DNA of 64,000 nt from F1-120-MAGs238 sp964484185 (GCA_964484185.1 CAZAEQ010000024.1:3353-67352); one strand, 5' to 3'. Positions 25,376 through 35,370 are shown, counted from the stretch's first letter. Translations and numbers: made by a program. The notes: generated by a model not told the origin, from the letters alone.

Positions 25376-28297
25376 TCAGCACCCGCCGCTGAACGCAGAT
25401 ACGAAGTCCAGGTAGTCAAAGAAATCAATCACAGAGTCGTCATTGAAATCCGCGAGCAAACTACTTTCTGCAAAGGCCTGAACGAAGTCGAGGTAATCAA
25501 AGAAGTCGACTGCGCTGTCGGCGTTGAAATCTGCGGGGCATGTGATTCGAAGCGCGATGCTGGTTGCAGTTCGTACAACCGAGAGATTTACACCGGATGG
25601 GAGGCCGGTAGCGGGCGGGACAATCGTGGCGAAGTCACCCTGAATTGATGCCGCGGTGAGGATTGTGAACGTGTCGCCGAGCGCAGGCGAGTAGCCGTCC
25701 AGCAGCGATACTCGGAGCGTTCCGCCAAGCGTTGCCGGTCCGTTCACCACAAGCAGATCGCGCAGCGCCTGTGCGGGTCCTGCGAGTTCGATTTCAAGGG
25801 TGCCGCCGCCTTGCGACTGATTGAAGGGGCCGTTGATCGTCAGAGTCCCCGGTGAAAGCCCTGGTGAAACAGTCCCGCCAGAATTCACCACTGGCGCGGC
25901 AACGGTTCCGGTTCCTCCGAGAACTCCGCCATTAATCAAGACAGGAAGTTGACTAGAGAGCTGAGCGCCCGCGTGCACACTGGTCCTGCCTGAGATCTGT
26001 CTAAATCCGTAGTTCGGAGACATGATCATGGCTGCGGACGAAGCAATGTTCAGCTCAGACAAGTTTTCAAAGCCCGCAGGAGCATTGTATATCCTGGAAA
26101 TCGAGATGGATCCGTGGTTTTCGCGAGGCAGAAACTGCGGCCAACTGCCCCCGTATTCGATCGTGACATCGGCATCTACAACGTTGATGGCGATACCCGG
26201 AGTTGAGAGTGTCGCTGCTGATTCCACGATCCAGTTGCCGCCGCTGAGTGTGCCATTCGCGTATTGCAGAATCGGGCTTAATAGCGCAAGCGTTCCCTCC
26301 GACACGCGAAGTGTTCCCCAGTTGTCGAAAGTGGTGCTAATCTGACTGAAATTGGTCCCGAGCTTCACGATTTCGCCCTCGTTGCTGAGCACTCCTTCGT
26401 GAGCACTTGTCGGATCTGTGATATTGCCATACAACTCAATGTCAGCATCGTTGTTGAATTCAACCCCAGGGACCGCGAGCACAAGCGTGTCGAGAACCCG
26501 GACAAGATCATTGTTGGTGAAATCCGAGCGGAGCTGGCAGGAGCCGCAATCGGCGATGAAAAGACCGTTGTTGTAAACGCCCGTTTGACCATTCGGGAAA
26601 TCGATCGCGCCGCTCCGCCATTCCCATGCACCGTTGTTCTCGATGTGCCCTGGATCACCTTGACCTCTGACGGTGCCGAATTGCTTGAATCCGTATGCTG
26701 GATCATTCGAGGTATTCAACGCGAGCGTTCCTCCGGACAAAGTCAGAAATTGACCTGTGCCGAGCTCAAAAATTCCTTCACCCGTAATTTGTGGCGTTCC
26801 ATTGCCGGCGTTGGTGGGTCCAAGCGCACGCCAGCGTGCGCCCCTTTCGATGTAGACTAACGCCGTACCGTCCAACTCAATGGGAGAAGAACTGGTGATG
26901 AAGTCATTGCGATGCACAACTGTGACACTCGTTCCGCCAAGGTGCGTATTCACTCCATTCAGGAACGCGGTCGCACCGCTTGTGTCAAACGGAGGATTGA
27001 CCTCAAGGCGGCCAGCGATATCAAGGAGATTGGTTCCATCACCCGAGAGTGTCGTATGAGACAACACGTATGACCCACCAAGGTGGACCATCATCCGTGA
27101 CCCGGAAAGCAGCCGCGCAGTCGCAGACTGATACACATAAGCACCGATACTGAAATAGACTCCGACCGCATCTCCACCGCCGCTAAAGCCCGGCGATGAA
27201 ACAATGTTCAACTGGCCGCCATCATATATGTCGATGTGCGGAAACTGCCGGTTTCCATTCATGCCGTTTATTGTTCCGCCGCTCCAAGTCAACAGTCCGG
27301 GGTGTGAGCTCTCTCCAGACACTGAAATACGCCCATTTGAAACATCGATCGATCTGGGGGTTGCGAACCACAGGCCGCGACCGTTAGGTCCTGTTACGCG
27401 GGCGCTGACATTCCCGAACTGAAAAAGACCATCAGAGAGTTGAATATTGCCTTCACCGGAATATTGCGCGGCTGCCAACACAACTGGCTGGTTTTGAAAC
27501 GCCAGAAACCGAATCGTGCCGCCCCCGGCAACGTCCATGCCTTGAACGGTGGCCTCTGCCTGCACGGTGAGCGTGCCTTCACTGTGGAGCTGGCGGGTTG
27601 AAAACAATCCGCACGTCAGCGAGAGCGATTGACCCGCGGGCACATCGATCTGACTTTCATTGTACAGAGTTCCCGTTCCATTGTCGCGCCCAATGGTGCA
27701 TGACTGTTCGCATGTCAGCACTCCCTCGTTTCTATAGACCGAGGTATCGTTGATCTTGAATCCCTGCCGCAGTCGCATCGTGCCAGCGTTGGTGAACTCA
27801 CACCCATTGGTCAGCTCTCGCGGCGACGTACGACCGCTGATGAACGAACGTTCGACAAGCAGCGAGCCGGAATTGTGCAACGCGCCGCCGGAAAAGATTC
27901 CACCCTGCCAGATGGCGTTGGGGCCTGTGATCGCAAGCGCGCCGCCCACGGGGACGGGTGTGGTCGAGAATTCAAAGACGGGGTTGTTTACGGTGCCGCC
28001 GCCTGCAAAGGTGACTGGCGTATAGAAGCGAATTGTGCCGGACGCGTTGATTGGCCCCAGGATGCGCATCAATGAGCCGCTGCACCCGGCCATGTTGGCA
28101 AGCTCGCCACCGGGTACGTTGATTGTGTTTCCATCTGCCGGGATATCTGCGGGAAACCAGTTGAGCGGATCGCACCAGTTAATGGGATCGATCGGCGATC
28201 CGCCGGTGAAGGTTGATATTTGCGCCCTTACGGATGCGGCGACCGTTGCCGCTAAACCCGCCGCCGCGATGATCGACATACGAGTTGAGCTAGGCAA
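25376..28297 (-). CDS. Very long beta-helix/autotransporter-passenger-like protein with GC-type dockerin
   Basis: 973 residues, the longest gene here. TTG at 28297 is chosen because GGAGG sits six bases before it; ATG at 28279 has no such site. The signal segment is MSIIAAAGLAATVAASVRAQ. The body (about 30-900) is a long series of short beta-rich units with N-G-G-x-L-x-G-x-G-T and N-S-G-S-L-x-V patterns. It ends in a stretch typical of autotransporter passengers (GGTGTVAAPVVNSGGTVSPG, then LVVNGPATLGGTLRVSL). It has no outer-membrane barrel; the dockerin (CPADFNADS ... SAFSGGC) sits in its place. The structure is probably a parallel beta-helix stalk. Confidence 0.8.
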   Translation of the reverse strand: MPSSTRMSIIAAAGLAATVAASVRAQISTFTGGSPIDPINWCDPLNWFPADIPADGNTINVPGGELANMAGCSGSLMRILGPINASGTIRFYTPVTFAGGGTVNNPVFEFSTTPVPVGGALAITGPNAIWQGGIFSGGALHNSGSLLVERSFISGRTSPRELTNGCEFTNAGTMRLRQGFKINDTSVYRNEGVLTCEQSCTIGRDNGTGTLYNESQIDVPAGQSLSLTCGLFSTRQLHSEGTLTVQAEATVQGMDVAGGGTIRFLAFQNQPVVLAAAQYSGEGNIQLSDGLFQFGNVSARVTGPNGRGLWFATPRSIDVSNGRISVSGESSHPGLLTWSGGTINGMNGNRQFPHIDIYDGGQLNIVSSPGFSGGGDAVGVYFSIGAYVYQSATARLLSGSRMMVHLGGSYVLSHTTLSGDGTNLLDIAGRLEVNPPFDTSGATAFLNGVNTHLGGTSVTVVHRNDFITSSSPIELDGTALVYIERGARWRALGPTNAGNGTPQITGEGIFELGTGQFLTLSGGTLALNTSNDPAYGFKQFGTVRGQGDPGHIENNGAWEWRSGAIDFPNGQTGVYNNGLFIADCGSCQLRSDFTNNDLVRVLDTLVLAVPGVEFNNDADIELYGNITDPTSAHEGVLSNEGEIVKLGTNFSQISTTFDNWGTLRVSEGTLALLSPILQYANGTLSGGNWIVESAATLSTPGIAINVVDADVTIEYGGSWPQFLPRENHGSISISRIYNAPAGFENLSELNIASSAAMIMSPNYGFRQISGRTSVHAGAQLSSQLPVLINGGVLGGTGTVAAPVVNSGGTVSPGLSPGTLTINGPFNQSQGGGTLEIELAGPAQALRDLLVVNGPATLGGTLRVSLLDGYSPALGDTFTILTAASIQGDFATIVPPATGLPSGVNLSVVRTATSIALRITCPADFNADSAVDFFDYLDFVQAFAESSLLADFNDDSVIDFFDYLDFVSAFSGGC

Positions 28298-28330
28298 GGG
28301 CTACCTCCATGAATCAGATACATCGACACT

Positions 28331-29113
28331 TCAACATCCAGTACTAAACGCATCTACAAAATCGAGATAATCGAAGAAGTCGATTGTGCTGTCGCCGTTA
28401 AAATCCGCGGCGGGCAGATTGCTTGAAAACGCATCTACGAAATCGAGATAGTCAAAGAAATCAACGGTTCCATCGCTGTTGAAATCCGGGAGACAGGGGA
28501 ACCGTGAAACCACCTGCAAATCATCAATGTGATTCCAGCCATCGCCAAGCAGGCCATCCACATCGATTCTCATAATTGGAATCGTCGACACAAATCCCGC
28601 GAACGAATTGCCGCTTCCGTTATTGATCAGGCCTGTGATATCGCCAACGACATTGTTATTGGAGTCGTACGCAATCATGGTCTGATTGCCTTGCGGGTCG
28701 CACTGCCAGAATCCAAGGGCATAGATCGCCTTGCCAGCGGCAGGATGAATGCGATAGGTAGAGAATGCACCAAGACCGCCGCCGAAATTGGCAAGTTGCT
28801 TAGTTCCCGAGTGTGCTTGACCGGCATTGGTATAGACACCCGGATATGCGCCTGGAACGTTTGACGCGAACACGATTCCTAGAGCGGGCAGGGCCTGAAC
28901 CTGGTCGCTTGGACCAGAGAATGGACCGGGTACGGCAAGGAAGCTCTCGAAGTTCTCACTGGGAACGCTGCCGCCCGCCGCCGCTCGCCAGGCATTTTCG
29001 GCGGCCGAGCCCCCTTCAAACACGCTGAACTGAGCCAAAGCACGACTTCCTGTGAAAGCGCCCGCCAACAAAGCAGTGCAGATCACAACTCCCGACTCGA
29101 CAATGCGTCCCAT
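28331..29113 (-). CDS. Secreted protein, possible carbohydrate-binding fold, with GC-type dockerin
   Basis: 260 residues. ATG at 29113 follows AAAGGAG and starts the signal peptide MGRIVESGVVICTALLAGAF. The domain at about 30-205 contains ENFESF, a conserved G-x-F-S-T-Y-R and the motif ALGFWQCDPQG. This is typical of single beta-sandwich domains attached to anchors in planctomycetes, but I cannot assign a family. The dockerin begins CLPDFNSDG and ends DAFSTGC. The gap to the next gene is only 59 bases. Confidence 0.75.
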   Translation of the reverse strand: MGRIVESGVVICTALLAGAFTGSRALAQFSVFEGGSAAENAWRAAAGGSVPSENFESFLAVPGPFSGPSDQVQALPALGIVFASNVPGAYPGVYTNAGQAHSGTKQLANFGGGLGAFSTYRIHPAAGKAIYALGFWQCDPQGNQTMIAYDSNNNVVGDITGLINNGSGNSFAGFVSTIPIMRIDVDGLLGDGWNHIDDLQVVSRFPCLPDFNSDGTVDFFDYLDFVDAFSSNLPAADFNGDSTIDFFDYLDFVDAFSTGC

Positions 29114-29172
29114 CTCTGTCTCCTTTCTGCGAATCAACAGGGGCCACGTATCGCTTGCTGCGACTTTCAAGA

Positions 29173-30114
29173 TCAACAATTCCCGCTGAAGGCGGCGACG
29201 AAATCCAGGTAATCAAAGAAGTCGATCACTCCATCAGAATTAAAATCCGCACCTTGCAGATTGCCTGCAAACGCGGCGACGAAATCAAGATAGTCAAAGA
29301 AGTCCACCACTCCATCGGTATTGAAATCCGATGGGCAAAACAGATTGCGACTCTGTACTACGAAGTACTCATCGCGAAATTCGTACGATGGGTCGATCTC
29401 AACGGTGGGATCCGCCACTGCCTGAGCTTCGACGCTGCCAAATACATCCTGATTCGTAGTCGGCTGAGCAGTAAGTGTCAGGACGACATATACCGAGCCG
29501 CTCGCAAACCCACCCTCTTCTTCGACGGGAACATTCAGCACACCTTTAAAATTGAATTGCCGGGCAGGCTCGCATCCTTCTGTCCCCGCGCACTGCACTC
29601 TTGCGATCCCTCGGACGCACACGTCATTGGCGATGCACAGTTCAGAGGTCGCAGTGGCCGTGACATAATCGCCCAGGCGATTGCTGCTGGTCGCAGTGAC
29701 CGACCCGCGCACCCGCACGAGCAGCGGGACTGTTCGCCCTGCTGCCCCTGGATTACGTGGAAACACACCCACGGAATAACTGACGTTTGCGCGAATATCT
29801 GAGAATCCGCCATTAGTCACCGCGGCCTGCGCATCGGCCATCGGAGCAACGCCGCCGCTGGCGTTTCCGGATGCAACTGATTGATACACCACGGGCACGC
29901 CGTTAAACACCAACGACTGTTGGCGATCACAACTGCAAGTTGTCGGCACACTGAGGCCGCCGGTAAAACACTGAGCGGCCGGATCAACTCGATGGCACTG
30001 CGCTGCGACCGAGTACCAGGCATCCGGGAGAAACTGAGCGTGCGCCTCTGTTCCCACCAGCATGAACATGCCGGGCACAGCAGCTGCCAATACGTACATG
30101 CAGAGGCGATTCAT
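29173..30114 (-). CDS. Secreted Cys-rich protein with dockerin ending Asn-Cys
   Basis: 313 residues. The start at 30114 follows AAGGG; signal segment MNRLCMYVLAAAVPGMFMLV. The body (about 27-255) has eight cysteines in pairs (CHRV, CFTG, CSCD, CIANDVC, CAGTEGC), likely disulfide-bonded, and no recognised family. The C-terminal module starts CPSDFNTDG and has Ala where most copies have Asp in both helices (FVAAF). It ends GNC instead of xGC, the only one of 21 to do so. The final Cys and total length are kept, suggesting Cys matters more than Gly. Confidence 0.75.
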   Translation of the reverse strand: MNRLCMYVLAAAVPGMFMLVGTEAHAQFLPDAWYSVAAQCHRVDPAAQCFTGGLSVPTTCSCDRQQSLVFNGVPVVYQSVASGNASGGVAPMADAQAAVTNGGFSDIRANVSYSVGVFPRNPGAAGRTVPLLVRVRGSVTATSSNRLGDYVTATATSELCIANDVCVRGIARVQCAGTEGCEPARQFNFKGVLNVPVEEEGGFASGSVYVVLTLTAQPTTNQDVFGSVEAQAVADPTVEIDPSYEFRDEYFVVQSRNLFCPSDFNTDGVVDFFDYLDFVAAFAGNLQGADFNSDGVIDFFDYLDFVAAFSGNC

Positions 30115-30319
30115 GCAAGCCCTTTCGAGTGTGCCGAGCGACGGATATTACATTCAGTCTATCAGTTTCCCGCCTCCGCGCCTAGCCCATTATCTGACCC
30201 GCAGAGCTTGCAATAAGGCTATCGGACAACGAACATTCGGCGCTCTGGCGGGCGGCGAAGATGGCAAGCCCTGCAGGCGGGCATAGTGCCAGTGGGCAGC
30301 CAGCAAGTCATCACACCCT

Positions 30320-31546
30320 TCAACATCCGTTACTGAACGCGTCGACGAAATCAAGGTAATCAAAGAAATCAATGACTCCATCATCGTTGAAGTCGGAAGC
30401 GGGGAGATTGCCCGCAAATGCATCGACAAAATCAAGGTAGTCAAAGAAGTCGACGACACTATCGCCATTGAAATCAGCGATGCATCCGAAAGTCAATAGA
30501 AACGCTCGCGTCCCCGGCGATCCAGTTGCCTCGCCCGCAATCTGTCCCAAAGCATTAATTTCATCGGCGTACGTTAACACCCACTCTGACCCTGCAGGAA
30601 TAAGTGAGTTGAGATCCACAGCCGGGCCACTTCGCGAAAAACGTGCAGCCCGGGTCGCACCTCCCGGAAGAACCGCATATCCCGCTACCTCACCCGCCAT
30701 ATTAATCGAAGACGCGCCGGCGCCGACTGCGCCAACTGGCATACCAAGGTCAATCGCCGCCGTCCCTATCCAAAGCACCGCCCGACTCACTCCGCTCGCC
30801 GAGCGCGAGTACCCCACCACTTCGCCAGCATTGTTTACATCGTTTGCAACCGAGTCGATATCTCCGGCGAGCGGCTCAAGCGCGGTCGCAACTCCAGAGA
30901 CAATTCTAAACCCACGCTGTCTTCCCGAACTGATCGCGGCATAGCCACAGATGAACTGCGCATTGGGACTGATGCTGAAGGCCGCGCTGAAAAAACCGCC
31001 CAGTTCCGGAAGCAATGAAACCCCCGAAGGCCCCCACAACACAGCATGACCAGGATTGCCACTGCATTCGGGACTTCCGCACCCGATTCCGAAATTGCTC
31101 CAACCGACCACCGTTCCGTTGTCTGCAATTCCGTGTGCATACGAATCGCCGCCGCCGCCGCTTTCCGGAAGATTGACCATCGGACCTGTCCCGCCATAGC
31201 GCAGGCCCGAAGCAAATCCACCCGCCTGCGTCACACCCATGCCGCAGAAATCGCCCGATGAATTAACACTCAGCGCCACACTGTCAAACGGGGAGACCAG
31301 CCGACCCATGTCGACAATTCCGCCGCCGATGCTCCAGCGAAAAATGTGCGAACCGCCGCCACCATCTGCGCTACACGCCCCGACAATCACACCAGAGTCA
31401 TTGAGCCCACGCGCATACGAGACGCCGGTACCGTCACTGCGCAGTGTTCCGATCACGCTAAGTGAATAGCCCTGAGCCAAAGCCCTCTGCGCCAAAACGA
31501 AAGTGGTCATCGAGATCGCGGCCAACATACTTTTGTGTATGAACAT
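30320..31546 (-). CDS. Extracellular HAF-repeat protein with GC-type dockerin
   Basis: 408 residues. ATG 31546 is preceded by AGGGGA and gives the signal segment MLAAISMTTFVLAQRALAQG. HAF repeats span about 25-350 (examples: YAHGIADNGTVVGWSNFG; AVLWIGTAAIDLGMPVGAVG). They end with the WVLTYADEINALGQIAGEA segment, whose relatives close the other HAF proteins (W-x-L-x-x-A/S-x-x-I-x-x-D/N-G). The dockerin begins CIADFNGDS and ends DAFSNGC. It is the first gene of the long minus-strand array; the solitary atpA is upstream, separated by a terminator. Confidence 0.83.
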   Translation of the reverse strand: MFIHKSMLAAISMTTFVLAQRALAQGYSLSVIGTLRSDGTGVSYARGLNDSGVIVGACSADGGGGSHIFRWSIGGGIVDMGRLVSPFDSVALSVNSSGDFCGMGVTQAGGFASGLRYGGTGPMVNLPESGGGGDSYAHGIADNGTVVGWSNFGIGCGSPECSGNPGHAVLWGPSGVSLLPELGGFFSAAFSISPNAQFICGYAAISSGRQRGFRIVSGVATALEPLAGDIDSVANDVNNAGEVVGYSRSASGVSRAVLWIGTAAIDLGMPVGAVGAGASSINMAGEVAGYAVLPGGATRAARFSRSGPAVDLNSLIPAGSEWVLTYADEINALGQIAGEATGSPGTRAFLLTFGCIADFNGDSVVDFFDYLDFVDAFAGNLPASDFNDDGVIDFFDYLDFVDAFSNGC

Positions 31547-31730
31547 GGGGTCCCCTAAAACAGAACTTCGCCGATAAGATGCCACCCTTCGAGCGTTTTA
31601 CGTTTCGGGCAGGATGAGATAATCTACCAGTTCCGGCGGCGGATTTCGACCCGAATCTCGCCCGAATCATCCGCATTTCTAAGAAATAGCATGAAAATCA
31701 TCATTCGAACCATAACCAACTGCTCGCCCA

Positions 31731-31761
31731 AAGAAAAAGGCCCCGGCAAATGCCAAGGCCT
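31731..31761 (-). terminator. Rho-independent terminator of atpA
   Basis: On the minus strand AGGCC-TT-GGCA-TTT-TGCC-type pairing gives a two-part stem closing with GGCCT, followed by TTTCTTT. It lies about 40 bases after the atpA stop and ahead of the dockerin gene at 31546. Confidence 0.75.
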
Positions 31762-31798
31762 CATTAGTACGAATTGATTTCCGCTTCACGGAAACTTC

Positions 31799-33379
31799 TT
31801 ACGCCTTCTTCATAAACCCGCTCTTGAACTTGCCCATCTCATCCTTGAGCTTGGCTTCAAGGCCTGCATCCAATGCCTTCTTCTGCTCAAGTTCTGCTCG
31901 AACGGCAGGAGCCATGTCCTTAAAGTGAGCCAGAAGGCCCACTTCAAACTCACGAACTCTGGCCACCGGGACGTCATCCAAAATACCCTGCGTGCCGGCG
32001 TAGATCGAGATAACCTGATCAGTGATGTTGAATGGCACGAACTGACCCTGCTTGAGCAGCTCAACCATGCGGCGGCCTCGATCAAGCTGGCGCTGCGTGG
32101 CCTTATCGAGTTCAGTACCAAGCTGAGCGAACGCTTCGAGTTCGCGGGCAGCCGCGAGATCGAGTCGCAGCGAACCAGCAAGCTTCTTCATGGCCTTGAC
32201 CTGGGCGTTACCACCCACGCGGCTCACCGAGATACCCACGTTGACCGCGGGGCGCACACCAGAGAAGAACAATTCGGGTTCGAGATAGATCTGACCGTCA
32301 GTAATCGAAATCACGTTGGTCGGGATGTATGCAGATACGTCGCCTTCCTGTGTTTCAATAACAGGAAGCGAAGTGATCGAACCAGCGCCGTTCTCATTTG
32401 AGAGCTTCGTCGCGCGCTCGAGCAGACGTGAGTGGAGATAGAACACGTCGCCAGGGAAAGCTTCGCGGCCCGGAGGACGACGGAGGAGCAGCGACATCTG
32501 GCGATAGGCAACGGCTTGTTTCGAAAGATCGTCATAGATGCACAGCGCGTGCTTGGGCATCACTGCGCCGCTGGAGAGCTTCATACCAGGAGTCTTGCCG
32601 CTCCACATGAAGTACTCGGCCATTGCAGTGCCGGAGTAGGGAGCAACGTACTGCATCGGTGCAGGTGAAGCGCTGGATGCGTTCACGATGATCGTGTAAT
32701 CCATCGCGCCGTGCTTGCGGAGATTTTCCACCACGCCTGCGACGGTTGATTCTTTCTGACCAACTGCAACATAGATACACACCACGGCATCGGGCGTGCC
32801 CCAGTACTGCTTTTGATTAATGATTGTGTCGATCGCGATCGTGGTCTTGCCAGTTTTGCGGTCGCCGATGATCAGTTCGCGCTGTCCGCGACCGATCGGG
32901 ATCATCGCATCGATGGACTTGATGCCAGTCTGCATCGGCTCATGCACCGGCTGACGCTCGGCAATGCCGGGAGCAATGATGTCGACCTTGCGAGCTTCGG
33001 TTGCGCCCAGCGGGCCTTTGCCGTCCATCGGCGCACCGAGCGGATCAACCACGCGACCCAGGAGTGCTTCACCGACGGGGACTTCGAGCAGACGACCGGT
33101 CGCTTTCACGACATCGCCTTCCTTCACCTTCAGATAGTCACCGTAAATAACCGCGCCAACCGTGTCTTGCTCAAGGTTGAACACCTGACCCATGACGCCG
33201 CCTTCGGTCGTCTGGAATTCAAGCAGTTCACCCGCCATCGCCTTGGCCAATCCATAGACACGTGCGATGCCGTCACCGACTTCAATAACTCGTCCAACCT
33301 CAGAAACCTCCAGTTCGGCTGCGAACTGCGAAATTTCCTGCCTGATCACACTTGCGATTTCGTCGGTCTTAATCTTCAC
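31799..33379 (-). CDS. atpA: F-type ATP synthase subunit alpha
   Basis: 526 residues, full length for the family. The nucleotide-binding P-loop GDRKTGKT is at 172-179; other signatures are the DELSE-like N-terminus (TDEIASVIRQEI) and PAVNVGISVSRVGG. It forms the non-catalytic alpha subunits of the F1 head. The start is GTG at 33379 with GAGGT upstream. Unusually, no other ATP synthase gene (atpH, atpG, atpD, atpC) is next to it: a dockerin gene lies on each side, one divergent, and a terminator closes it. Codon use and length look normal, so it is probably functional. Whether the rest of the operon lies elsewhere cannot be seen. Confidence 0.97.
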   Translation of the reverse strand: MKIKTDEIASVIRQEISQFAAELEVSEVGRVIEVGDGIARVYGLAKAMAGELLEFQTTEGGVMGQVFNLEQDTVGAVIYGDYLKVKEGDVVKATGRLLEVPVGEALLGRVVDPLGAPMDGKGPLGATEARKVDIIAPGIAERQPVHEPMQTGIKSIDAMIPIGRGQRELIIGDRKTGKTTIAIDTIINQKQYWGTPDAVVCIYVAVGQKESTVAGVVENLRKHGAMDYTIIVNASSASPAPMQYVAPYSGTAMAEYFMWSGKTPGMKLSSGAVMPKHALCIYDDLSKQAVAYRQMSLLLRRPPGREAFPGDVFYLHSRLLERATKLSNENGAGSITSLPVIETQEGDVSAYIPTNVISITDGQIYLEPELFFSGVRPAVNVGISVSRVGGNAQVKAMKKLAGSLRLDLAAARELEAFAQLGTELDKATQRQLDRGRRMVELLKQGQFVPFNITDQVISIYAGTQGILDDVPVARVREFEVGLLAHFKDMAPAVRAELEQKKALDAGLEAKLKDEMGKFKSGFMKKA

Positions 33380-33691
33380 GGGTACCTCGAGAAAATGGGC
33401 CCATTCGGACGACTCCTCGCCGCCCAGATAGACATGTCAACCCCGCGCTCAACGTCGCCTTCCAAGCTCGGTCGTCTCACAGGGGCACAAGGTTAGGTTC
33501 CACCTGAGCGAAAGGGAAGTCATTCAGCGTTTCCTTGCGATCCAAACACAATCCTATCAAATAGCTCTAGCCTCCTGCGCGACGCTCAGGAACGATTTCA
33601 CGAACTTTTCCCTCAGGACCGCACCACAACCAACCCCCACCCTTCTTTCGTGTGGGAATAGTGCTCGCACAAAATGGAAGGAGCCAATCTC
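33380..33691. other. 312-bp divergent intergenic region between atpA and a dockerin gene
   Basis: It must hold two divergent promoters. A ribosome site (GGAAGGAG) precedes the plus-strand start at 33692 and GAGGT precedes atpA. A short inverted repeat (CCACCC...GTGTGG) lies at about 33638-33655. I see no convincing -35/-10 pair. Confidence 0.5.
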
Positions 33692-34924
33692 ATGTTTTGC
33701 GATACCACCTCGAAATCTCTCCGAAATTCAAATGTGGCATTTCCGGCAGCCTCCGCATGCGTTGTCCTTGCCGCAACCGCTTTGGCGGCCCCAGTGATCT
33801 CCAATATGGGCACGCTTGGCGGCCAGTATTCCTATGGCAATGGCGTCAGCGCCAGCGGTATGGTTGCCGTTGGAACTTCTCCCACGGCTGATGGTGTCTT
33901 CCATGCATTTCGGTGGACAAATGGCACGATGCAGAATCTGGGCACGCTCGGCGGCGTCGCCTCGTACGGGAACGGGGCTAATGCCAATGGTGATGTTCTG
34001 GTCGGCTACTCCTACGACGCGACTGCCAACTTTAGGGCATTCCGATGGACTTCTGGCGGCATGCAGAGTCTGGGCACGCTCGGCGGAGCAAGTTCTTTTG
34101 CATATGCCGCCAATGGCGATGGCTCTGTGGTCATTGGATATGCATCCAACAGTGCTGGTCAGGACCGCGCATTTCGCTGGACGTCCGCTGGTATGGTGAG
34201 CCTTGGCACACTTGGCGGCACAAGTTCGCGAGCATTTGACATCTCTTCCGATGGTTCGTTTATCGCCGGCCATGCTGTCGATGCAAGTTCCAGAGATCGC
34301 GCTTTCCGCTGGACATCTGCTAGTGGTTTGCAGGACCTTGGGTCACTTGGCAGTGGGTTTTCCTACGGCCGAGTGATCAGTGACGATGGCGCAGTCGTGG
34401 CGGGCTACTCATTGACTTCCGGGTTCCTCGACCACGCATTCCGCTGGACCAGTGCCAATGGCATGCTTGATCTGGGCACGCTCGGCGGAACACGTTCCTA
34501 TGCCTACGCCATGAACGCCGATGGCTCGATCATCGGCGGCAGTTCGTCCACCTCTGGCGGATCGAATTTTGCCGCATTTCTCTGGACTCCATCAACTGGA
34601 ATCGTCAACCTCAACACTTATCTGCCAACCCTTGGGCTTGATCTCACGGGCTGGATACTTGAGGAAGTGCGAGGGATCAGCGCTGATGGATCAACAATCG
34701 TTGGTACTGGGAGATATGGCGGGCTGACGCGCACGTACATCGTGTCCGGAATCCAGGAGTGTGCCGCTGATTTCAACAACGATGCCATCGTTGATCTTTT
34801 CGACTACCTCGATTTTGTCGCTGCGTTCTCTGAGAACCTGCCTGGTGCAGATTTCAATAAGGACGGCGTGATCGATTTCTTTGACTATCTCGATTTCGTC
34901 CAGGCGTTTAGTGCTGGCTGTTAG
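33692..34924 (+). CDS. Extracellular HAF-repeat protein with GC-type dockerin
   Basis: 410 residues; ATG 33692 follows GGAAGGAG, while ATG 33674 has none. The signal segment covers about 15-36 (AFPAASACVVLAATALAA). Seven or more regular HAF repeats span 40-310, each with G-T-L-G-G, then Y-A/G-N/Y-A-V/M and A-F-R-W-T-S. They are more regular than in the minus-strand relatives, suggesting recent repeat expansion. The dockerin begins CAADFNNDA, has Leu in the first loop (DLFDYL) and Gln in the second helix (FVQAF), and ends AGC. It is first of three plus-strand dockerin genes, all with FVQAF in the second repeat. Confidence 0.83.
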   Translation: MFCDTTSKSLRNSNVAFPAASACVVLAATALAAPVISNMGTLGGQYSYGNGVSASGMVAVGTSPTADGVFHAFRWTNGTMQNLGTLGGVASYGNGANANGDVLVGYSYDATANFRAFRWTSGGMQSLGTLGGASSFAYAANGDGSVVIGYASNSAGQDRAFRWTSAGMVSLGTLGGTSSRAFDISSDGSFIAGHAVDASSRDRAFRWTSASGLQDLGSLGSGFSYGRVISDDGAVVAGYSLTSGFLDHAFRWTSANGMLDLGTLGGTRSYAYAMNADGSIIGGSSSTSGGSNFAAFLWTPSTGIVNLNTYLPTLGLDLTGWILEEVRGISADGSTIVGTGRYGGLTRTYIVSGIQECAADFNNDAIVDLFDYLDFVAAFSENLPGADFNKDGVIDFFDYLDFVQAFSAGC

Positions 34925-35370
34925 TTGGAAAGCCCCCCCGGTTCCTGCTCCCGGTTCGATCGCACTCATGATGTGCGGCGCAGCGTTCGTCACTCGTCAT
35001 CGGAGGTGATCTTACTTCCACCTTTGGCACCGCGCATTTTTATCTGGCCTGACCCATTGGCACTGGGTCGCAGGTCTGAGCACCGTTCTAGCTCCTCGTC
35101 ATCGAATCACAATGCCAGCCAGAACCTTGAGTGCTTCCGATGCGTCGTATTGGCACGCTTCCGATCTGACAACACAAGATCGCTGGCCCGGGGCGTTCTG
35201 AAGTGCCCCCGCAGCTGCCGCCTAGGACTACCGAGTTTTTCCGCGAATAATTCGGCAACCAACAGTTCGCTCACACCGTATAACGCCCTGCCATCCGTTG
35301 TAGCCAGAGTTCGTGAGAGTAATCGCCGAACTCGTACCATTTCTCGTTCATTTGCACCAAGGAGTTCACG
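34925..35370. other. 446-bp intergenic stretch
   Basis: It lies between two plus-strand dockerin genes. A 172-codon frame crosses it but has no signal peptide, no family-like sequence and runs into the next gene out of frame. I see no strong hairpin. AAGGAG just before 35371 is the ribosome site of the next gene. Confidence 0.5.
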
